Shown: positions 1 through 9,334 of the stretch, piece after piece
How positions within the stretch are numbered: the first letter of the stretch is position 1
Layout of the letters: the number at the start of each line of letters is the position of its first letter
Source: Alphaproteobacteria bacterium
GTDB lineage: Bacteria > Pseudomonadota > Alphaproteobacteria > Micavibrionales > Micavibrionaceae
Assembly: GCA_020443295.1 (NCBI GenBank)
Contig: JAGRIJ010000013.1
Coordinates: forward strand, 19,902 to 83,901
Length of the DNA stretch: 64,000 bases
Reading direction: 5' to 3'
Notes under the pieces: model-generated
Seen by the model: the letters and a program-made list of their open reading frames with translations, nothing else
Told to the model about the DNA's origin: nothing
Databases searched by the model: none
Program-made: the position numbers and the translations under genes

Positions 1-762
1 GAGGCGAAAAGCGGGGAAGACTATATCGCTTCGCATATTGCACATGTCATGAATAACCCGCTTTACGTTTATTACGATGCGGAGGGGAAAATCGTGCGCG
101 TTCCCGCGGGAGAGTGGACGAGCTTTAACGCCCTCAAGGAACAGGAGTTAAATACGGCGACGAATTATTTCTTCGCACAGACGGTTTTGTGGCCGGACGT
201 GAAGATTGCGGCCCTACGCACTTCAGAGGATGAGGTGTTCGCCCACCGTTATGAGGCGCGGATGTTCGGGGTCGGGCTGCATCAGCATCAGACGGCGCTG
301 CTGATCGTGGGGGCGCTGGCGAAAGACGCATTCCTTGGGCAGAAGGTTGATGATTTGCTGAGTGCGTTCGGGTTCGATCCCGCGGATCCGAAGGCGGCCC
401 GCGAGCATCTGGACCGGGCTTATGACGCCGCGCGGAACCATGACGGGAAATTTTTTGATATCGAATACGGCACCGGAAGCCTGCGCGAGTTTGCCGAGCA
501 GTTCGCGGATATCATTGAGCCTGCGCTGGATGCGATGGGGTTTGAAAACGAGATGCTGCCGCTTCTGACGATCTGCCGGAGCGGGTGTACGGATGGAAAG
601 GTGAACCGGATTTTGTTTCCAGAGCTTGCGGATATTCTCGATTACCAGAAATTCTATGATCCCGACGTGTTCAGGGACCCGAATATCTGCGCCAAGATGC
701 TTTTTGAAAAAGATCTTTCGCGCATGGGAGAGGGATCGGGCACTGCTGCGCGTTGCGCTTGA
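1..762 (+). CDS. Hypothetical protein, 5' end outside the window
   Basis: The reading frame is open to the first base of the window, so the gene is truncated at its 5' end; an internal ATG at 49 is not needed to explain it. The visible part is about 253 residues, acidic, soluble, with no signal peptide or membrane segment. I do not recognise a family. It ends in a short Gly/Ala/Arg tail, and the stop lies 33 bases before holA on the same strand, so the two may be cotranscribed. In many alphaproteobacteria holA follows leuS and lptE; this protein resembles neither. Coding status is likely because the frame stays open with coherent composition throughout. Confidence 0.6.
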   Translation, partial: EAKSGEDYIASHIAHVMNNPLYVYYDAEGKIVRVPAGEWTSFNALKEQELNTATNYFFAQTVLWPDVKIAALRTSEDEVFAHRYEARMFGVGLHQHQTALLIVGALAKDAFLGQKVDDLLSAFGFDPADPKAAREHLDRAYDAARNHDGKFFDIEYGTGSLREFAEQFADIIEPALDAMGFENEMLPLLTICRSGCTDGKVNRILFPELADILDYQKFYDPDVFRDPNICAKMLFEKDLSRMGEGSGTAARCA

Positions 763-794
763 CGAATCCCGGCGTTGGCTTACCATAAGGATTC

Positions 795-1811
795 ATGAAG
801 CTTACTTACCGACAAATCGAGCCTTTCGTGGCGAAGCCGGATCCTGCGGCTCGGGTGATCCTGATTTACGGGCCGGATGCCGGGCTGGTGAAAGAGCGCG
901 CGGCGCTGATCGGGAAAACCGTTGTGGCCGATCTGAACGATCCGTTTAACGTGGCGGTGCTTACGAGCGACCAGATTATCGAGGACCCGGCGCGGCTGGC
1001 GGATGAGGCGAGCGCGCTTTCGATGATGGGCGGGGATCGGCTGATCCGTGTGGAGGATGCAGCGGATAAAATTGTCACGTTCGTGAAGACCTATCTGGAG
1101 AATCCTTCACAGTATTCCCTTGTTCTGCTGATCGCCGGGGAGCTTGGGAAGAATTCGAAGCTTCGGATGCTCTGCGAGGGGAGCAAGAACGCCGCTGCGT
1201 TGCCCTGTTATGTCGATGATGTCCGCGATCTGGGGCGGATCATCCGCCAGACTTTGCACGATGGCGGTCATACCATCGAGTCGGAGGCGGTGCAGTGGCT
1301 GGCCGCGAATATTTCGGGCGACCGGGCGAAGGTGCGCAGTGAGCTAGAAAAGCTTTCCATCTACAAGGGCGAAGAGAAAACGCCGATCACCGTTGCCGAT
1401 GCGATGGCGGCGTGCGGCGCTGCGGGGGCGCAATCGTTTGACGATCTGGTGTTCAATGTGGGCGGGCGGAATACAGAAGCCGCGCTCAGGGCTTACGCCG
1501 TTTTGAGCGCGGAGGGTATCCCGTTCGTGGCCGTGTTGCGCTCACTGCAGAATCATTTCCGGCGGCTGCACCGCGTGAAGTCGGAGGTTGCGGGCGGGGA
1601 GGAGACCGGCAAGGCGATGAAGGATTTAAAGCCGCCTGTTTTTTACAAGGTCGAGGATGCGTTCCGGGCGCAGCTGAACGGTTGGTCGCTGGCATCGCTG
1701 GATAAAATCCTCGGGCGTCTGATGGAACTGGAGGCGCAGTGCAAGCAAACGGCCATGCCTTCGGATACGCTGTGCGCGCAAGCGATATTGGGGATCAGCA
1801 AGATGCGATGA
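795..1811 (+). CDS. holA: DNA polymerase III delta subunit
   Basis: Delta subunit of the clamp loader, which opens the beta sliding clamp during replication. The 338-residue length fits the family. The N-terminal AAA+-like domain contains YGPDAGLVKERA (about residues 25-36) in the degenerate P-loop position usual for delta, and the C-terminal helical region contains the family-typical stretch around RSLQNHFRRLHRV. The clamp-loader partner dnaX lies about 10 kb away on the other strand. The gene converges on radA with only four bases between stops, leaving no room for a dedicated terminator. The ATG at 795 begins MKLTYRQIEPF, a typical start for alphaproteobacterial HolA. Confidence 0.93.
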   Translation: MKLTYRQIEPFVAKPDPAARVILIYGPDAGLVKERAALIGKTVVADLNDPFNVAVLTSDQIIEDPARLADEASALSMMGGDRLIRVEDAADKIVTFVKTYLENPSQYSLVLLIAGELGKNSKLRMLCEGSKNAAALPCYVDDVRDLGRIIRQTLHDGGHTIESEAVQWLAANISGDRAKVRSELEKLSIYKGEEKTPITVADAMAACGAAGAQSFDDLVFNVGGRNTEAALRAYAVLSAEGIPFVAVLRSLQNHFRRLHRVKSEVAGGEETGKAMKDLKPPVFYKVEDAFRAQLNGWSLASLDKILGRLMELEAQCKQTAMPSDTLCAQAILGISKMR

Positions 1812-1815
1812 TAAT

Positions 1816-3189
1816 CTATCTCAAAAAATCCGCGAGTTCGCGGATGTGGGTGAGCGGGCGGCGGGTGATCTTGCCGTCTTTTTCTTTGTCGGCTTTCTTT
1901 CCGGGTTTCGGGATGATGGCTTTTTTGAAGCCGAGTTTTTCGGATTCCTTGAGACGGATATCGGCCTGCGAGACGGGGCGGACTTCCCCGGCCAGACCGA
2001 TTTCCCCGAAGAAGACGGTATCGGCGGGGAGGGGTTCGTCTTTCAAGGCGCTGATAAGGGCGGCGGCGACGGCAAGATCGGCAGCGGGCTCGGCGATACG
2101 GATTCCGCCCGCGATGTTCAGGAAGATATCGTGGCCGGAGAGGGAAATGCCGCAGCGCGTTTCCAGCACGGCGACGATCATGGCGAGGCGGTTTTGATCC
2201 CACCCCAACACGGCGCGGCGGGGTGCGGCGAGGGATGAGCGGGCGACGAGCGCCTGCACTTCCACCAGCAGGGGGCGCGTGCCCTCCAGAGCGGCCAGAA
2301 CCGCGCTTCCGGCGGCATCCTCGCTGCGTTGGGCGAGGAAGAGTTCGGAGGGGTTTTCGACCTCCACCAGCCCCTCGCGGGCCATTTCAAAAACGCCGAT
2401 TTCGTTCGTGGGGCCGAAGCGGTTTTTTACAGCACGGAGGATGCGGAACTGGTGACCGCGGTCGCCCTCGAAATACAGAACGCAATCGACAAGGTGTTCG
2501 AGCACTCTTGGTCCCGCGATCTGGCCGTCCTTCGTCACGTGGCCGACAAAGAGGACAGCGATGTTTCTGCTTTTAGCCATGCGGATGATTTCCTGCGCCG
2601 AGGTTCTGACCTGTGTGACCGTGCCGGGGGCGCTGTCGATATTGTCGATATACATGGTCTGGATGGAATCGATGATGAGGATTTTGGGCGGCGTCTGGGC
2701 GGCCTTTACGGAGTCGATGATGTCGCGCACGTTGGTGGCGGCGGCAAGCGCAACGGGGGCGTCGGAGAGGCCGAGGCGTTCGGCGCGCATACGGATCTGT
2801 TCCACGGCTTCCTCGCCCGAGACGTAGACGGAGGGGATTCCGTTGCGGCTTAAGGCGCAGACGACCTGCAGGAGCAGGGTGGATTTGCCGATGCCGGGGT
2901 CGCCGCCGATCAGGCTGGCCGAGCCGGGGACGAGGCCGCCGCCCGTCACGCGGTCGAATTCGCCGATTTTCGTGATGAAGCGCGGGTAGGTCGTGTTGGC
3001 TCCGGCGCGGAGATCCACGAAGTCGATAATGCGGCCTTTCTTGCTGGTGCTCATGCCTTTGGGCACGGAGGCGGCCGCCGTTTCTTCTGTGATCGTGTTC
3101 CATTCAAGGCAGGAATCGCAGCGCCCGGCCCAGCGGGACGTAATTGCGCCGCAGGACTGGCAGACGAAAGATTTCTGGGGTTTGGCCAT
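1816..3189 (-). CDS. radA: DNA repair protein RadA
   Basis: RadA (Sms) is a RecA-like helicase that drives branch migration in recombination intermediates. At 457 residues it is full length. It has the N-terminal C4 zinc finger (C10, C13, C24, C27), a RecA-type ATPase with Walker A GGDPGIGKST near residue 97, the RadA-specific VKNRFGPTNEIGVF motif, and a Lon-protease-like C-terminal domain (from about residue 300, including the DLAVAAALISAL stretch). In many alphaproteobacteria radA is followed by cvpA and purF; here it is followed convergently by holA and preceded by an EAL-domain gene on the same strand. Confidence 0.97.
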   Translation of the reverse strand: MAKPQKSFVCQSCGAITSRWAGRCDSCLEWNTITEETAAASVPKGMSTSKKGRIIDFVDLRAGANTTYPRFITKIGEFDRVTGGGLVPGSASLIGGDPGIGKSTLLLQVVCALSRNGIPSVYVSGEEAVEQIRMRAERLGLSDAPVALAAATNVRDIIDSVKAAQTPPKILIIDSIQTMYIDNIDSAPGTVTQVRTSAQEIIRMAKSRNIAVLFVGHVTKDGQIAGPRVLEHLVDCVLYFEGDRGHQFRILRAVKNRFGPTNEIGVFEMAREGLVEVENPSELFLAQRSEDAAGSAVLAALEGTRPLLVEVQALVARSSLAAPRRAVLGWDQNRLAMIVAVLETRCGISLSGHDIFLNIAGGIRIAEPAADLAVAAALISALKDEPLPADTVFFGEIGLAGEVRPVSQADIRLKESEKLGFKKAIIPKPGKKADKEKDGKITRRPLTHIRELADFLR

Positions 3190-3248
3190 GGACGCGAATC
3201 TCCGGTTGATGAGGTTATTTTACGGGATAGATGCCGCAGGATAAACCA

Positions 3249-4151
3249 TCAACTCTCTGCCCGTTTGAGGGGCAGTTGAGAGGAGGATGAACGCTCGTTC
3301 CAGAGTTTACGGAATGTTACGCGGTCGGGGAGGTGCAGGCCCTGAACGTAGTCGATGTCGGGATACAGTTCGTGAAGTTCCTTTGCCTGCTGAACGCTGA
3401 GAACTCCTTCTGCCACGATGCAGGTTTCGGGCAGGACAGAGCGGATAAACGACATCGCCACAGGAAGGGAATTCGGGGATTCCGGCGGGGCGCAAACAAC
3501 CTTGCGGTCGATTTTTATGAAGCTTGCAATCTCATCAAATTCGGAGAAGCGGAACGCATCGCCCAGACTGAGGGCTACGTCGTCAATCGCGAAGCGTGCG
3601 CCAAAACGGTGAAAGAGACTGAGAATATGTTTACTCATGACCAGCGTTGGTGCGCTTTCGTGGATTTCAATGATGATTCCCTCGCGGATCTGGTTGTCGA
3701 TGCGGAGTTTTTCGAGTTCGCCGAGAACGGTTTTGATAAAATCGGGAAAGAGGAGAGAGCGTGCAGAAATGTTGATCGAAACCTGCCGTTCGGCGCTCTG
3801 GCGGAACTGCCGCAAGGCGCAGAGGACGAGGAGCGTGTCGATCGCTTCTGTCAGGCCGCAATCATAAAAGGCCATGATGATGTCGTAAGGCGGGAGATAT
3901 TCACCCTTTCCATCGGGCAGGCGCAGGAGAAATTCGGTGGGCGAGTCGGGGTGTTTTTCAAGATTTAACGAGTGCCATGGTTCGGTCCCGAACAAGGGGG
4001 AATAACTCTCCACCATCTTGTGTATCGCGTTTACCGCGGTTTCCATCAGGCCGGATTTACGCTCGTCTTCCTCGCTTTCGGAGTGGGCGCGATGAAGCCT
4101 GATCTTTTCCGCCAAATCCTCGATGCGGGGATAAAGGCTTTCAGGCGTCAT
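3249..4151 (-). CDS. EAL-domain protein (c-di-GMP phosphodiesterase-like, partly degenerate)
   Basis: A stand-alone EAL domain of 300 residues without recognisable sensor, GGDEF or membrane segment. Family landmarks are visible: E73 (EFL in place of EAL), N127 in SINIS, an acidic residue at E162/E165, the D190-D191 pair, K213 in FIKIDRK, E248 in VAEGV, and Q270-G271. Two changes stand out: DDFG is replaced by DDVA, and the second glutamate of the usual EGVE is L251. Active enzymes hydrolyse cyclic di-GMP; the core metal ligands are mostly kept, so weak activity or a binding-only role are both possible. It lies just downstream of, and on the same strand as, the heparinase-like gene (7-base gap), so cotranscription is likely. 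Confidence 0.87.
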   Translation of the reverse strand: MTPESLYPRIEDLAEKIRLHRAHSESEEDERKSGLMETAVNAIHKMVESYSPLFGTEPWHSLNLEKHPDSPTEFLLRLPDGKGEYLPPYDIIMAFYDCGLTEAIDTLLVLCALRQFRQSAERQVSINISARSLLFPDFIKTVLGELEKLRIDNQIREGIIIEIHESAPTLVMSKHILSLFHRFGARFAIDDVALSLGDAFRFSEFDEIASFIKIDRKVVCAPPESPNSLPVAMSFIRSVLPETCIVAEGVLSVQQAKELHELYPDIDYVQGLHLPDRVTFRKLWNERSSSSQLPLKRAES

Positions 4152-4158
4152 TCAGGTT

Positions 4159-5787
4159 CTATCCTTCCTTTTTCAGCGACCACTGAACGCTGGCGTATTC
4201 TCCGGTTGTATGGCCGTAAATCACCAGCTGTTTGGTTTTGCGGGCTTCGGATTCATCTCCGAGATAAATGCTGTCTTCAAGCACCAGAATTCCCGCACCG
4301 AATTTAAAGCGCCAGCCGATGCCGCCGGGCATGCGGAGCAAGGCCTCGGTGTCGTTATTTACAAGAGAGACCGTGATGCGAGGGTGCAGGTGGAAGCGTA
4401 TGGCGATTTCAACCGGGCGGGTCAGGTCGATGCAGCTTGTGAAAGTGTCCTCGCCTCGGAAATCGTTACCTTCGTCGGTCAGGTAGAGGCGGCGCATGTG
4501 CGTGATGCCGTTCAGAGAAACATAGCCGTTATGGGACGCATCTATGAGGATTGCTTCACGGGTTTCCTGCCGTTCGCAATGTGCCGAGGCGGACCGCCGA
4601 CCAAAGTGACCGTCTTTGCGGATTTCATGGGCATTCCGGTAATCGAGGCTGGCCGTATTGTGCGCGGAAGTCGCGCGCAAAGCTTCGCACCATTCCGGGG
4701 ATGTCGGGTGCGTTCCGCAGGAGACGAAGAGGCGTTCCTTGCCGTAGCTGAATTCGAAAGAGAGCGGGCCTGCGTGCGTGTAGCGGTCATAAGGATATTT
4801 CGGTGCGGCGCCATAATCGAAGAGAACGAGGGAACGGCCCATCTCCATGCGTTCGTAGCCGCTGTCCGGCAGGGATTGAAGGGGTTTGCTGCGCAGGCCC
4901 GCTTGAGCAAGCGTGCTGTCAATTTCTTCCTGTTCGCCTTCCTGAGACGCATTCATGGTGGCAAGGCGGCGATCCCCGTAACGGAAGAACCGCAAGGCCG
5001 TGCTCATCCGAGCGATCGTGTCGGATAAATCTTCCGGGACCGGATAATCGCCTGCGGTCAGGGCGGATTTGATATCCAGAAGGAGTTGCAGCGCCTGCAA
5101 CTGGCGGGCGGGTGAACGGGAGGCATGGCCGCCATCGGGAAGGACTTGTTCCTTCAGGCTTTGATCGAGCAGGTTCAGGGCATTTTCGATCCAGCGCTCG
5201 CGCCCTTCAATGGCAAGGCCTGCGTAGATCAGGCCCCTGGCTGCCTGAAGGAAGGGAATTTCCTCAAGCGTGCCGAGGGTATTATAGAGATGTTTTGCTT
5301 GGCGGATCAGCGATGTGAAGAACAGGTCTTCGTCTTCCTCGGGCAGACCGGCGCAGAAATATTCGTGGTGAGAGATCCACATAGCGAGGCGGCGGCCCGT
5401 AATATCGCCGCGCCATGTTTCCTTGTCCCAATTGGGGTAAGAGCGCGCCCAACTGCAGATCATCTGCTGGCCCTGATTCCGGGCAAGGGAACCGCATTGT
5501 GCGCGCAGGTCGCGCAGCCACTCGAAGCTGTTGAGGATTTCGATCTGGACGGGGTTGTCGCCGTCATAGTGCCACCAGTGGTCGTACCAGACGGGGCCGC
5601 TGTCTTCGGTTGCTCCGCAGGATTCAAGGAAATGGCGGCCTTTTTCGGGGTTGCCCTCCCAGACGTCTGCGGGTTTGACGATCAAACGTTCAGGGGCTTT
5701 TTCGCTCAGGCTCCAGTTATAGAGCACGGAACCGCAGGCCATCTGGCCGGCCTTGCTTTTCAGATTCTGTATCAGGCGCAAAGGCAT
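4159..5787 (-). CDS. Heparinase II/III-family protein
   Basis: A 542-residue protein with the alpha/alpha-toroid N-terminal half (many WxxE-type helices, HHEYFCAG near residue 145, LPDGGHASRSP near 215) and a beta-rich C-terminal half (THAGPLSFEFSYG, ATSAHNTASLDY) characteristic of the heparinase II/III-like family. The family includes polysaccharide lyases; members found beside rsmB-rpe in alphaproteobacteria are conserved but their substrate is not known to me. No signal peptide is visible, which argues against simple secretion. The gene is 13 bases downstream of rpe on the same strand, and the rsmB-rpe-heparinase order is typical for the class, although here two unrelated small genes separate rsmB from rpe. 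Confidence 0.88.
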   Translation of the reverse strand: MPLRLIQNLKSKAGQMACGSVLYNWSLSEKAPERLIVKPADVWEGNPEKGRHFLESCGATEDSGPVWYDHWWHYDGDNPVQIEILNSFEWLRDLRAQCGSLARNQGQQMICSWARSYPNWDKETWRGDITGRRLAMWISHHEYFCAGLPEEDEDLFFTSLIRQAKHLYNTLGTLEEIPFLQAARGLIYAGLAIEGRERWIENALNLLDQSLKEQVLPDGGHASRSPARQLQALQLLLDIKSALTAGDYPVPEDLSDTIARMSTALRFFRYGDRRLATMNASQEGEQEEIDSTLAQAGLRSKPLQSLPDSGYERMEMGRSLVLFDYGAAPKYPYDRYTHAGPLSFEFSYGKERLFVSCGTHPTSPEWCEALRATSAHNTASLDYRNAHEIRKDGHFGRRSASAHCERQETREAILIDASHNGYVSLNGITHMRRLYLTDEGNDFRGEDTFTSCIDLTRPVEIAIRFHLHPRITVSLVNNDTEALLRMPGGIGWRFKFGAGILVLEDSIYLGDESEARKTKQLVIYGHTTGEYASVQWSLKKEG

Positions 5788-5800
5788 GGCGTATCCTCCT

Positions 5801-6463
5801 TCACGATCTCAGGGCCTTGATATTCTTGGCGTAGTGTTCCGGCCCGTCCTTGAACACGGCTGTCCCCGCAACCAGAACGTCGGCTCCGGCGGCTATGACG
5901 TCTTTTGCGGTTTTGGGAGTGATGCCGCCGTCAACTTCGAGGTCGATGGGGCGCTTTGTCGCATTAATCATTTCGCGGACCTGAGCGATCTTATCGAGCA
6001 GGGGGATAAAGCTCTGGCCGCCGAAGCCGGGGTTGACGGTCATGACCAGCACGAGATCCACCAAATCCATCACGTGCGCGATCGTTGCGGCGGGGGTGGA
6101 AGGGTTCAGGGATACGCCCGCCTTCACTTTATGCGATTTGATGGATTGCAGTGTGCGGTGGAGATGGGGACCGGATTCCTGATGCACCGTGATGATATCC
6201 GCGCCGGCCTTCACGAAATCCGCGATCAGGTGATCGACCGGGGCGACCATCAGGTGGACGTCGAAAATCTTCTTGCTGTGCGGGCGCAGGCATTTGACCA
6301 CAGGCGCGCCGAAGGTGAGGTTCGGGACAAAGTGTCCGTCCATGACGTCGATATGGATGTAATCCGCTCCCGCCTTGTCGATGGCACGGACTTCCTCACC
6401 CAATTTCGCGAAATCGGCGGAAAGGATGGACGGGGCGATGCGGACAGAACGGGCAGCGGGCAT
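5801..6463 (-). CDS. rpe: Ribulose-phosphate 3-epimerase
   Basis: Interconverts ribulose 5-phosphate and xylulose 5-phosphate in the pentose phosphate pathway. The 220-residue TIM barrel shows [16 protein letters not shown] at the N terminus, metal-binding [12 protein letters not shown] (residues about 36-47), [17 protein letters not shown] and the phosphate-binding VDGGI. The start at [12 protein letters not shown] gives the normal N terminus. About 210 bases of AT-rich non-coding DNA separate it from the next upstream gene on this strand, which probably contain its promoter. Confidence 0.97.
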   Translation of the reverse strand: MPAARSVRIAPSILSADFAKLGEEVRAIDKAGADYIHIDVMDGHFVPNLTFGAPVVKCLRPHSKKIFDVHLMVAPVDHLIADFVKAGADIITVHQESGPHLHRTLQSIKSHKVKAGVSLNPSTPAATIAHVMDLVDLVLVMTVNPGFGGQSFIPLLDKIAQVREMINATKRPIDLEVDGGITPKTAKDVIAAGADVLVAGTAVFKDGPEHYAKNIKALRS

Positions 6464-6673
6464 AAGGTTTCGGTTAAAACGGTTTTTGCTTCTGGAAGCA
6501 AGGTTAACAAATCAGATTCGAGAAGATGTGACAAGACATGCCCAGATTGGGCGAATCACTTAATTACCGTAACATTTTTTTGGGGTTAGGGGTATAGAAG
6601 CATATGATTTTTAAAAGAACATATACAGAAGAGTTACGGATAATCAGGTGTGTCTAAGTTTTGTTTATCTGTT

Positions 6674-7117
6674 TCACGTTTTTTTGGGGTGAATAAAGAC
6701 AGTAAAGTGTTCTTCGTTTTCCTGAGTGTTGTCGATAACTTCACAAGCTAGGAGCACTGCGTTTTGTGAAGGGTTTTTAAATTTATATTGTGTGAAAATT
6801 CTATCGGGTTCGCCGAGTAAACCATAAGCATCCTCCAACGATTTTATTTTTTGTTTGAGCGTCGTTTCTTGTAATTTTTCCTTCTGAGATAGAGGTCTTG
6901 TTATTGGAGGCTTGTACTTTCCCTGCGGCGAGCGGCCACCGCAAAACGGGCAAAACATAATTCTAGACCATATCTCCCCAGATATATCGTTATAGAGTAT
7001 GTCGAAAGCTCCAGTTTCCGGGTGGAATTTTATACAGGTATTCCCCTGATCCCTGTATTCCTGAGGCTTTAGACATTTACAGGGATAGTATTCCACCGGT
7101 AGCTTTATTTTTCTCAT
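6674..7117 (-). CDS. Zinc-ribbon-like protein, copy 2 of a tandem pair
   Basis: A 147-residue soluble protein. An N-terminal CKC and a later CPFCGG (about residue 57) look like the two knuckles of a zinc ribbon; the C-terminal part is a mixed alpha/beta segment with YGLLGEPDRI and a beta-strand tail. The upstream protein (7114-7533) has the same architecture: CSC, CPKCG, then a YGKPDKEV segment. The two are diverged paralogues whose coding regions overlap by four bases, indicating translational coupling. The N-terminal pattern recalls, loosely, DUF6980-type proteins, but I cannot assign a family. Both genes are clearly richer in A/T and in AAA/TTT codons than rpe and rsmB on either side, suggesting acquisition between two housekeeping genes. 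Confidence 0.75.
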   Translation of the reverse strand: MRKIKLPVEYYPCKCLKPQEYRDQGNTCIKFHPETGAFDILYNDISGEIWSRIMFCPFCGGRSPQGKYKPPITRPLSQKEKLQETTLKQKIKSLEDAYGLLGEPDRIFTQYKFKNPSQNAVLLACEVIDNTQENEEHFTVFIHPKKT

Positions 7118-7533
7118 TTTTTTCTCTTTTGATCAGCAGATTTTGGGCGTAAGAGAATTTCTATTTTTTCGTCACAATCCTTAAAAATATGAATAGTCAC
7201 GGTTTCGGATTTTTTTAAATAGTTCATTTGGATGACTTCCTTATCGGGCTTCCCGTAAGTCTTAGTCATTTCCTTGATACTGCGAATATTTTTCAGAGTA
7301 CTTTGAAGTTCGATGTACTCTTCTTTGGGTATACCGTCGATACAATCTCTTGAAATTTTTGGTATTTCATATCCGCACTTAGGGCAGAATTTGAAGACGA
7401 TATAGCCCTCGTCATCACTGTTTTTCCAGCGGAATTCGCCTGTAATTTCATCAAGGATTGCCGGAGAGTCCGGTAAAAGCAGGATTTTTTCGGGCCAATA
7501 ACATGAGCAGAGATTATCTTTTTCGGGCGACAT
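7114..7533 (-). CDS. Zinc-ribbon-like protein, copy 1 of a tandem pair
   Basis: A 139-residue soluble protein with CSC at the N terminus, FCPKCGYEIP near residue 50, then a helical region and a YGKPDKEV motif aligning with YGLLGEPDRI in the downstream copy. The paired cysteine knuckles suggest a zinc ribbon. The last four bases overlap the start of the second copy. No signal peptide or membrane segment. Low GC relative to both neighbours. Function unknown; the tandem, coupled, recently inserted look is compatible with a small accessory system, but nothing in the sequence shows what it acts on. Confidence 0.74.
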   Translation of the reverse strand: MSPEKDNLCSCYWPEKILLLPDSPAILDEITGEFRWKNSDDEGYIVFKFCPKCGYEIPKISRDCIDGIPKEEYIELQSTLKNIRSIKEMTKTYGKPDKEVIQMNYLKKSETVTIHIFKDCDEKIEILLRPKSADQKRKK

Positions 7534-7571
7534 TTATGTAGCCTACAAAATTCGCTATCAGCGTGTCTATT

Positions 7572-8951
7572 TCAGGAAATGCGCGTTAATCTTGCGATAT
7601 AAAACCCGTCCATTCCGCCCTGTGCGGCGAGGTGGTAAGGGAGAATGCGCAAGTCGCCGTTTTCGTCGATTAGTTCCGCGTAATTGCCGATTTCTTCCGG
7701 CGTGATCGGAACGCGCTGGAAGTTCGGGTTGCGGCTCAGGAACGCTTCAACCTGTCTTTCGCCTTCATCTTTCTGCAGAGAGCAGGAACAATAAATCAGC
7801 AATCCACCGATTCCGAGAATTTTTCCGGCCTGCGCCAATAAGCGGGATTGCACGGAGATCAACCCTTCGAGATCTCTTGGCGTTTTCAGGTGCGGAAGGT
7901 CGGGATGGCGGCGGATGGTTCCCGTTGCGCTGCACGGGGCGTCGAGCAGAATACGTTGGGGTGCAGGGTTACCTTTGGCCGGTTCCCAGACGGATGCGTC
8001 GGCGGCGATAACTTCCACCCGGTCCTGCAAAGTCATGCGTTTGACGTTTTCCTCCAGCTTTTTGAGGCGCTGGGCAGAGCGGTCGAGTGCAATAACGTTT
8101 GCGCCCATCGCTGAGAGCTGCAGGGTTTTTCCGCCCGGCGCGGCGCAGAGATCAATAACCGTTTCGTCCTTGAGAGGGCCAAGGAGCATCGCGGGAAGAG
8201 CGGCGGCGGCATCCTGAATCCACCATTGACCCTGATCGAACCCTTCGAGTTCACGGATATTGCCCCCGGCCATGCGGCGGAGCGTTCCCGTGGAAAGGAC
8301 GGAGGCTTTAAGCGTGGCGGCCCAGTAGGCAGAGTCCTTGTTGTCTTTTACGGTAATATCCAGCGGGGCTTCGGCCAGATTAGCGCTGGCTATTTCCGCG
8401 GCTTCGCGCAGGCCGTAATCGGCAATCCAGATTTTAAGCAGCCATTCGGGCGTGTTCAGCCGTGGGGCGTCCTGTTTTGCGATCCATTCCTTGCCGTTAC
8501 GGATCAGCCCGCGCAGAAGAGCGTTCACGAAGCCTTTCTGACGGTCCATTCCAATACGCTCGGCGAGGTTGACAGACGTATCCACAGCCGCGTGATCGGG
8601 GACTTCCGTAAAGAATAACTGGCAGGCGCCGAGGCGGAGAATATTTTTTAGCTGCAGCGATTTCAGGGAATCCGGGCGTTCCTGGGCCTTGGTAATCAGG
8701 TCGTCGATCTGGCCCATCCGGCGCAGGGTTGTGGCCACCAGCATCCGGACAAAAGCCCTGTCTCTGGGGGGTAAACCTGAAAAACTTTCTGTGTTATCAA
8801 TAACATGATCGAGCATCTGACGCTGCATGAGAACCTGGTCGAGAATTTCAAGTGCGCACAGGCGGGCGGAGAGAACGGATTCGCCCGAAGGCCTATCCTC
8901 AGGCGAAGGGTCGGGGGGTTGCAGACTGTCTTTGTTTTTTTGCGCCGTCAT
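7572..8951 (-). CDS. rsmB: 16S rRNA (cytosine-5)-methyltransferase RsmB/NOL1-NOP2-Sun family
   Basis: S-adenosylmethionine-dependent enzyme that methylates a cytosine in 16S rRNA. It has an N-terminal NusB-like RNA-binding domain (about residues 30-150 from LCALEILDQVL) and a C-terminal methyltransferase domain with DLCAAPGGKTLQL, LLDAPCSATGTIRRHPD and the catalytic-type cysteines in DAPCSATG and YCSCSL. The frame can be extended upstream to 9011, but the extra 20 residues would overlap the divergent ybaB-like gene at 8993; the ATG at 8951 (MTAQKNKDS) is preferred. That leaves a 41-base divergent intergenic region. Confidence 0.93.
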   Translation of the reverse strand: MTAQKNKDSLQPPDPSPEDRPSGESVLSARLCALEILDQVLMQRQMLDHVIDNTESFSGLPPRDRAFVRMLVATTLRRMGQIDDLITKAQERPDSLKSLQLKNILRLGACQLFFTEVPDHAAVDTSVNLAERIGMDRQKGFVNALLRGLIRNGKEWIAKQDAPRLNTPEWLLKIWIADYGLREAAEIASANLAEAPLDITVKDNKDSAYWAATLKASVLSTGTLRRMAGGNIRELEGFDQGQWWIQDAAAALPAMLLGPLKDETVIDLCAAPGGKTLQLSAMGANVIALDRSAQRLKKLEENVKRMTLQDRVEVIAADASVWEPAKGNPAPQRILLDAPCSATGTIRRHPDLPHLKTPRDLEGLISVQSRLLAQAGKILGIGGLLIYCSCSLQKDEGERQVEAFLSRNPNFQRVPITPEEIGNYAELIDENGDLRILPYHLAAQGGMDGFYIARLTRIS

Positions 8952-8992
8952 TATAAATTGTACCCATCTGACATTTCGCATTAGTATTATGT

Positions 8993-9334
8993 ATGGAAAG
9001 AGAAAAACCAAGCGTGATAGAGCCTGATCCGCAAAAAATGTTCAAACGTCTCCGGCAGATGCATTATATGTCCATGGAGTTGCAGGCCAAGCTGGAGGAT
9101 ATAGATGTTGAAGCGGATTCCGGTGACGAACTGGTCAAAGTAAAGATGAGCGGGGCAGGAAAGCTGCTTTCCGTCGATTTGAATCCGACAATCGTCGGCT
9201 GGGACCGGGAGGTGGTTGAAGACCTGTTACTGACCGCCCTGAACAATGCTGTAGAGGCGAAGGAAGAAATAGTTCGTCTTGAAACGCAGAAAATGATGAA
9301 GGAGCGCGGGCTGGATGACGAAACTTTCGAATAA
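8993..9334 (+). CDS. YbaB/EbfC-family nucleoid-associated protein, divergent paralogue
   Basis: A 113-residue protein with the YbaB fold: an N-terminal helix, then the beta segment VKVKMSGAGKLLSVDLNPTIV, then a helix with DLLLTALNNAVEAKEEI. Family members bind DNA as dimers. A second, more canonical YbaB is encoded at 11179-11499 next to dnaX, so this genome carries at least two. Here the N-terminal helix lacks the Met/Gln-rich pattern of the classical protein. The gene is divergent from rsmB, and its 3' end overlaps the start of the DUF1674 gene by 20 bases. Confidence 0.85.
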   Translation: MEREKPSVIEPDPQKMFKRLRQMHYMSMELQAKLEDIDVEADSGDELVKVKMSGAGKLLSVDLNPTIVGWDREVVEDLLLTALNNAVEAKEEIVRLETQKMMKERGLDDETFE

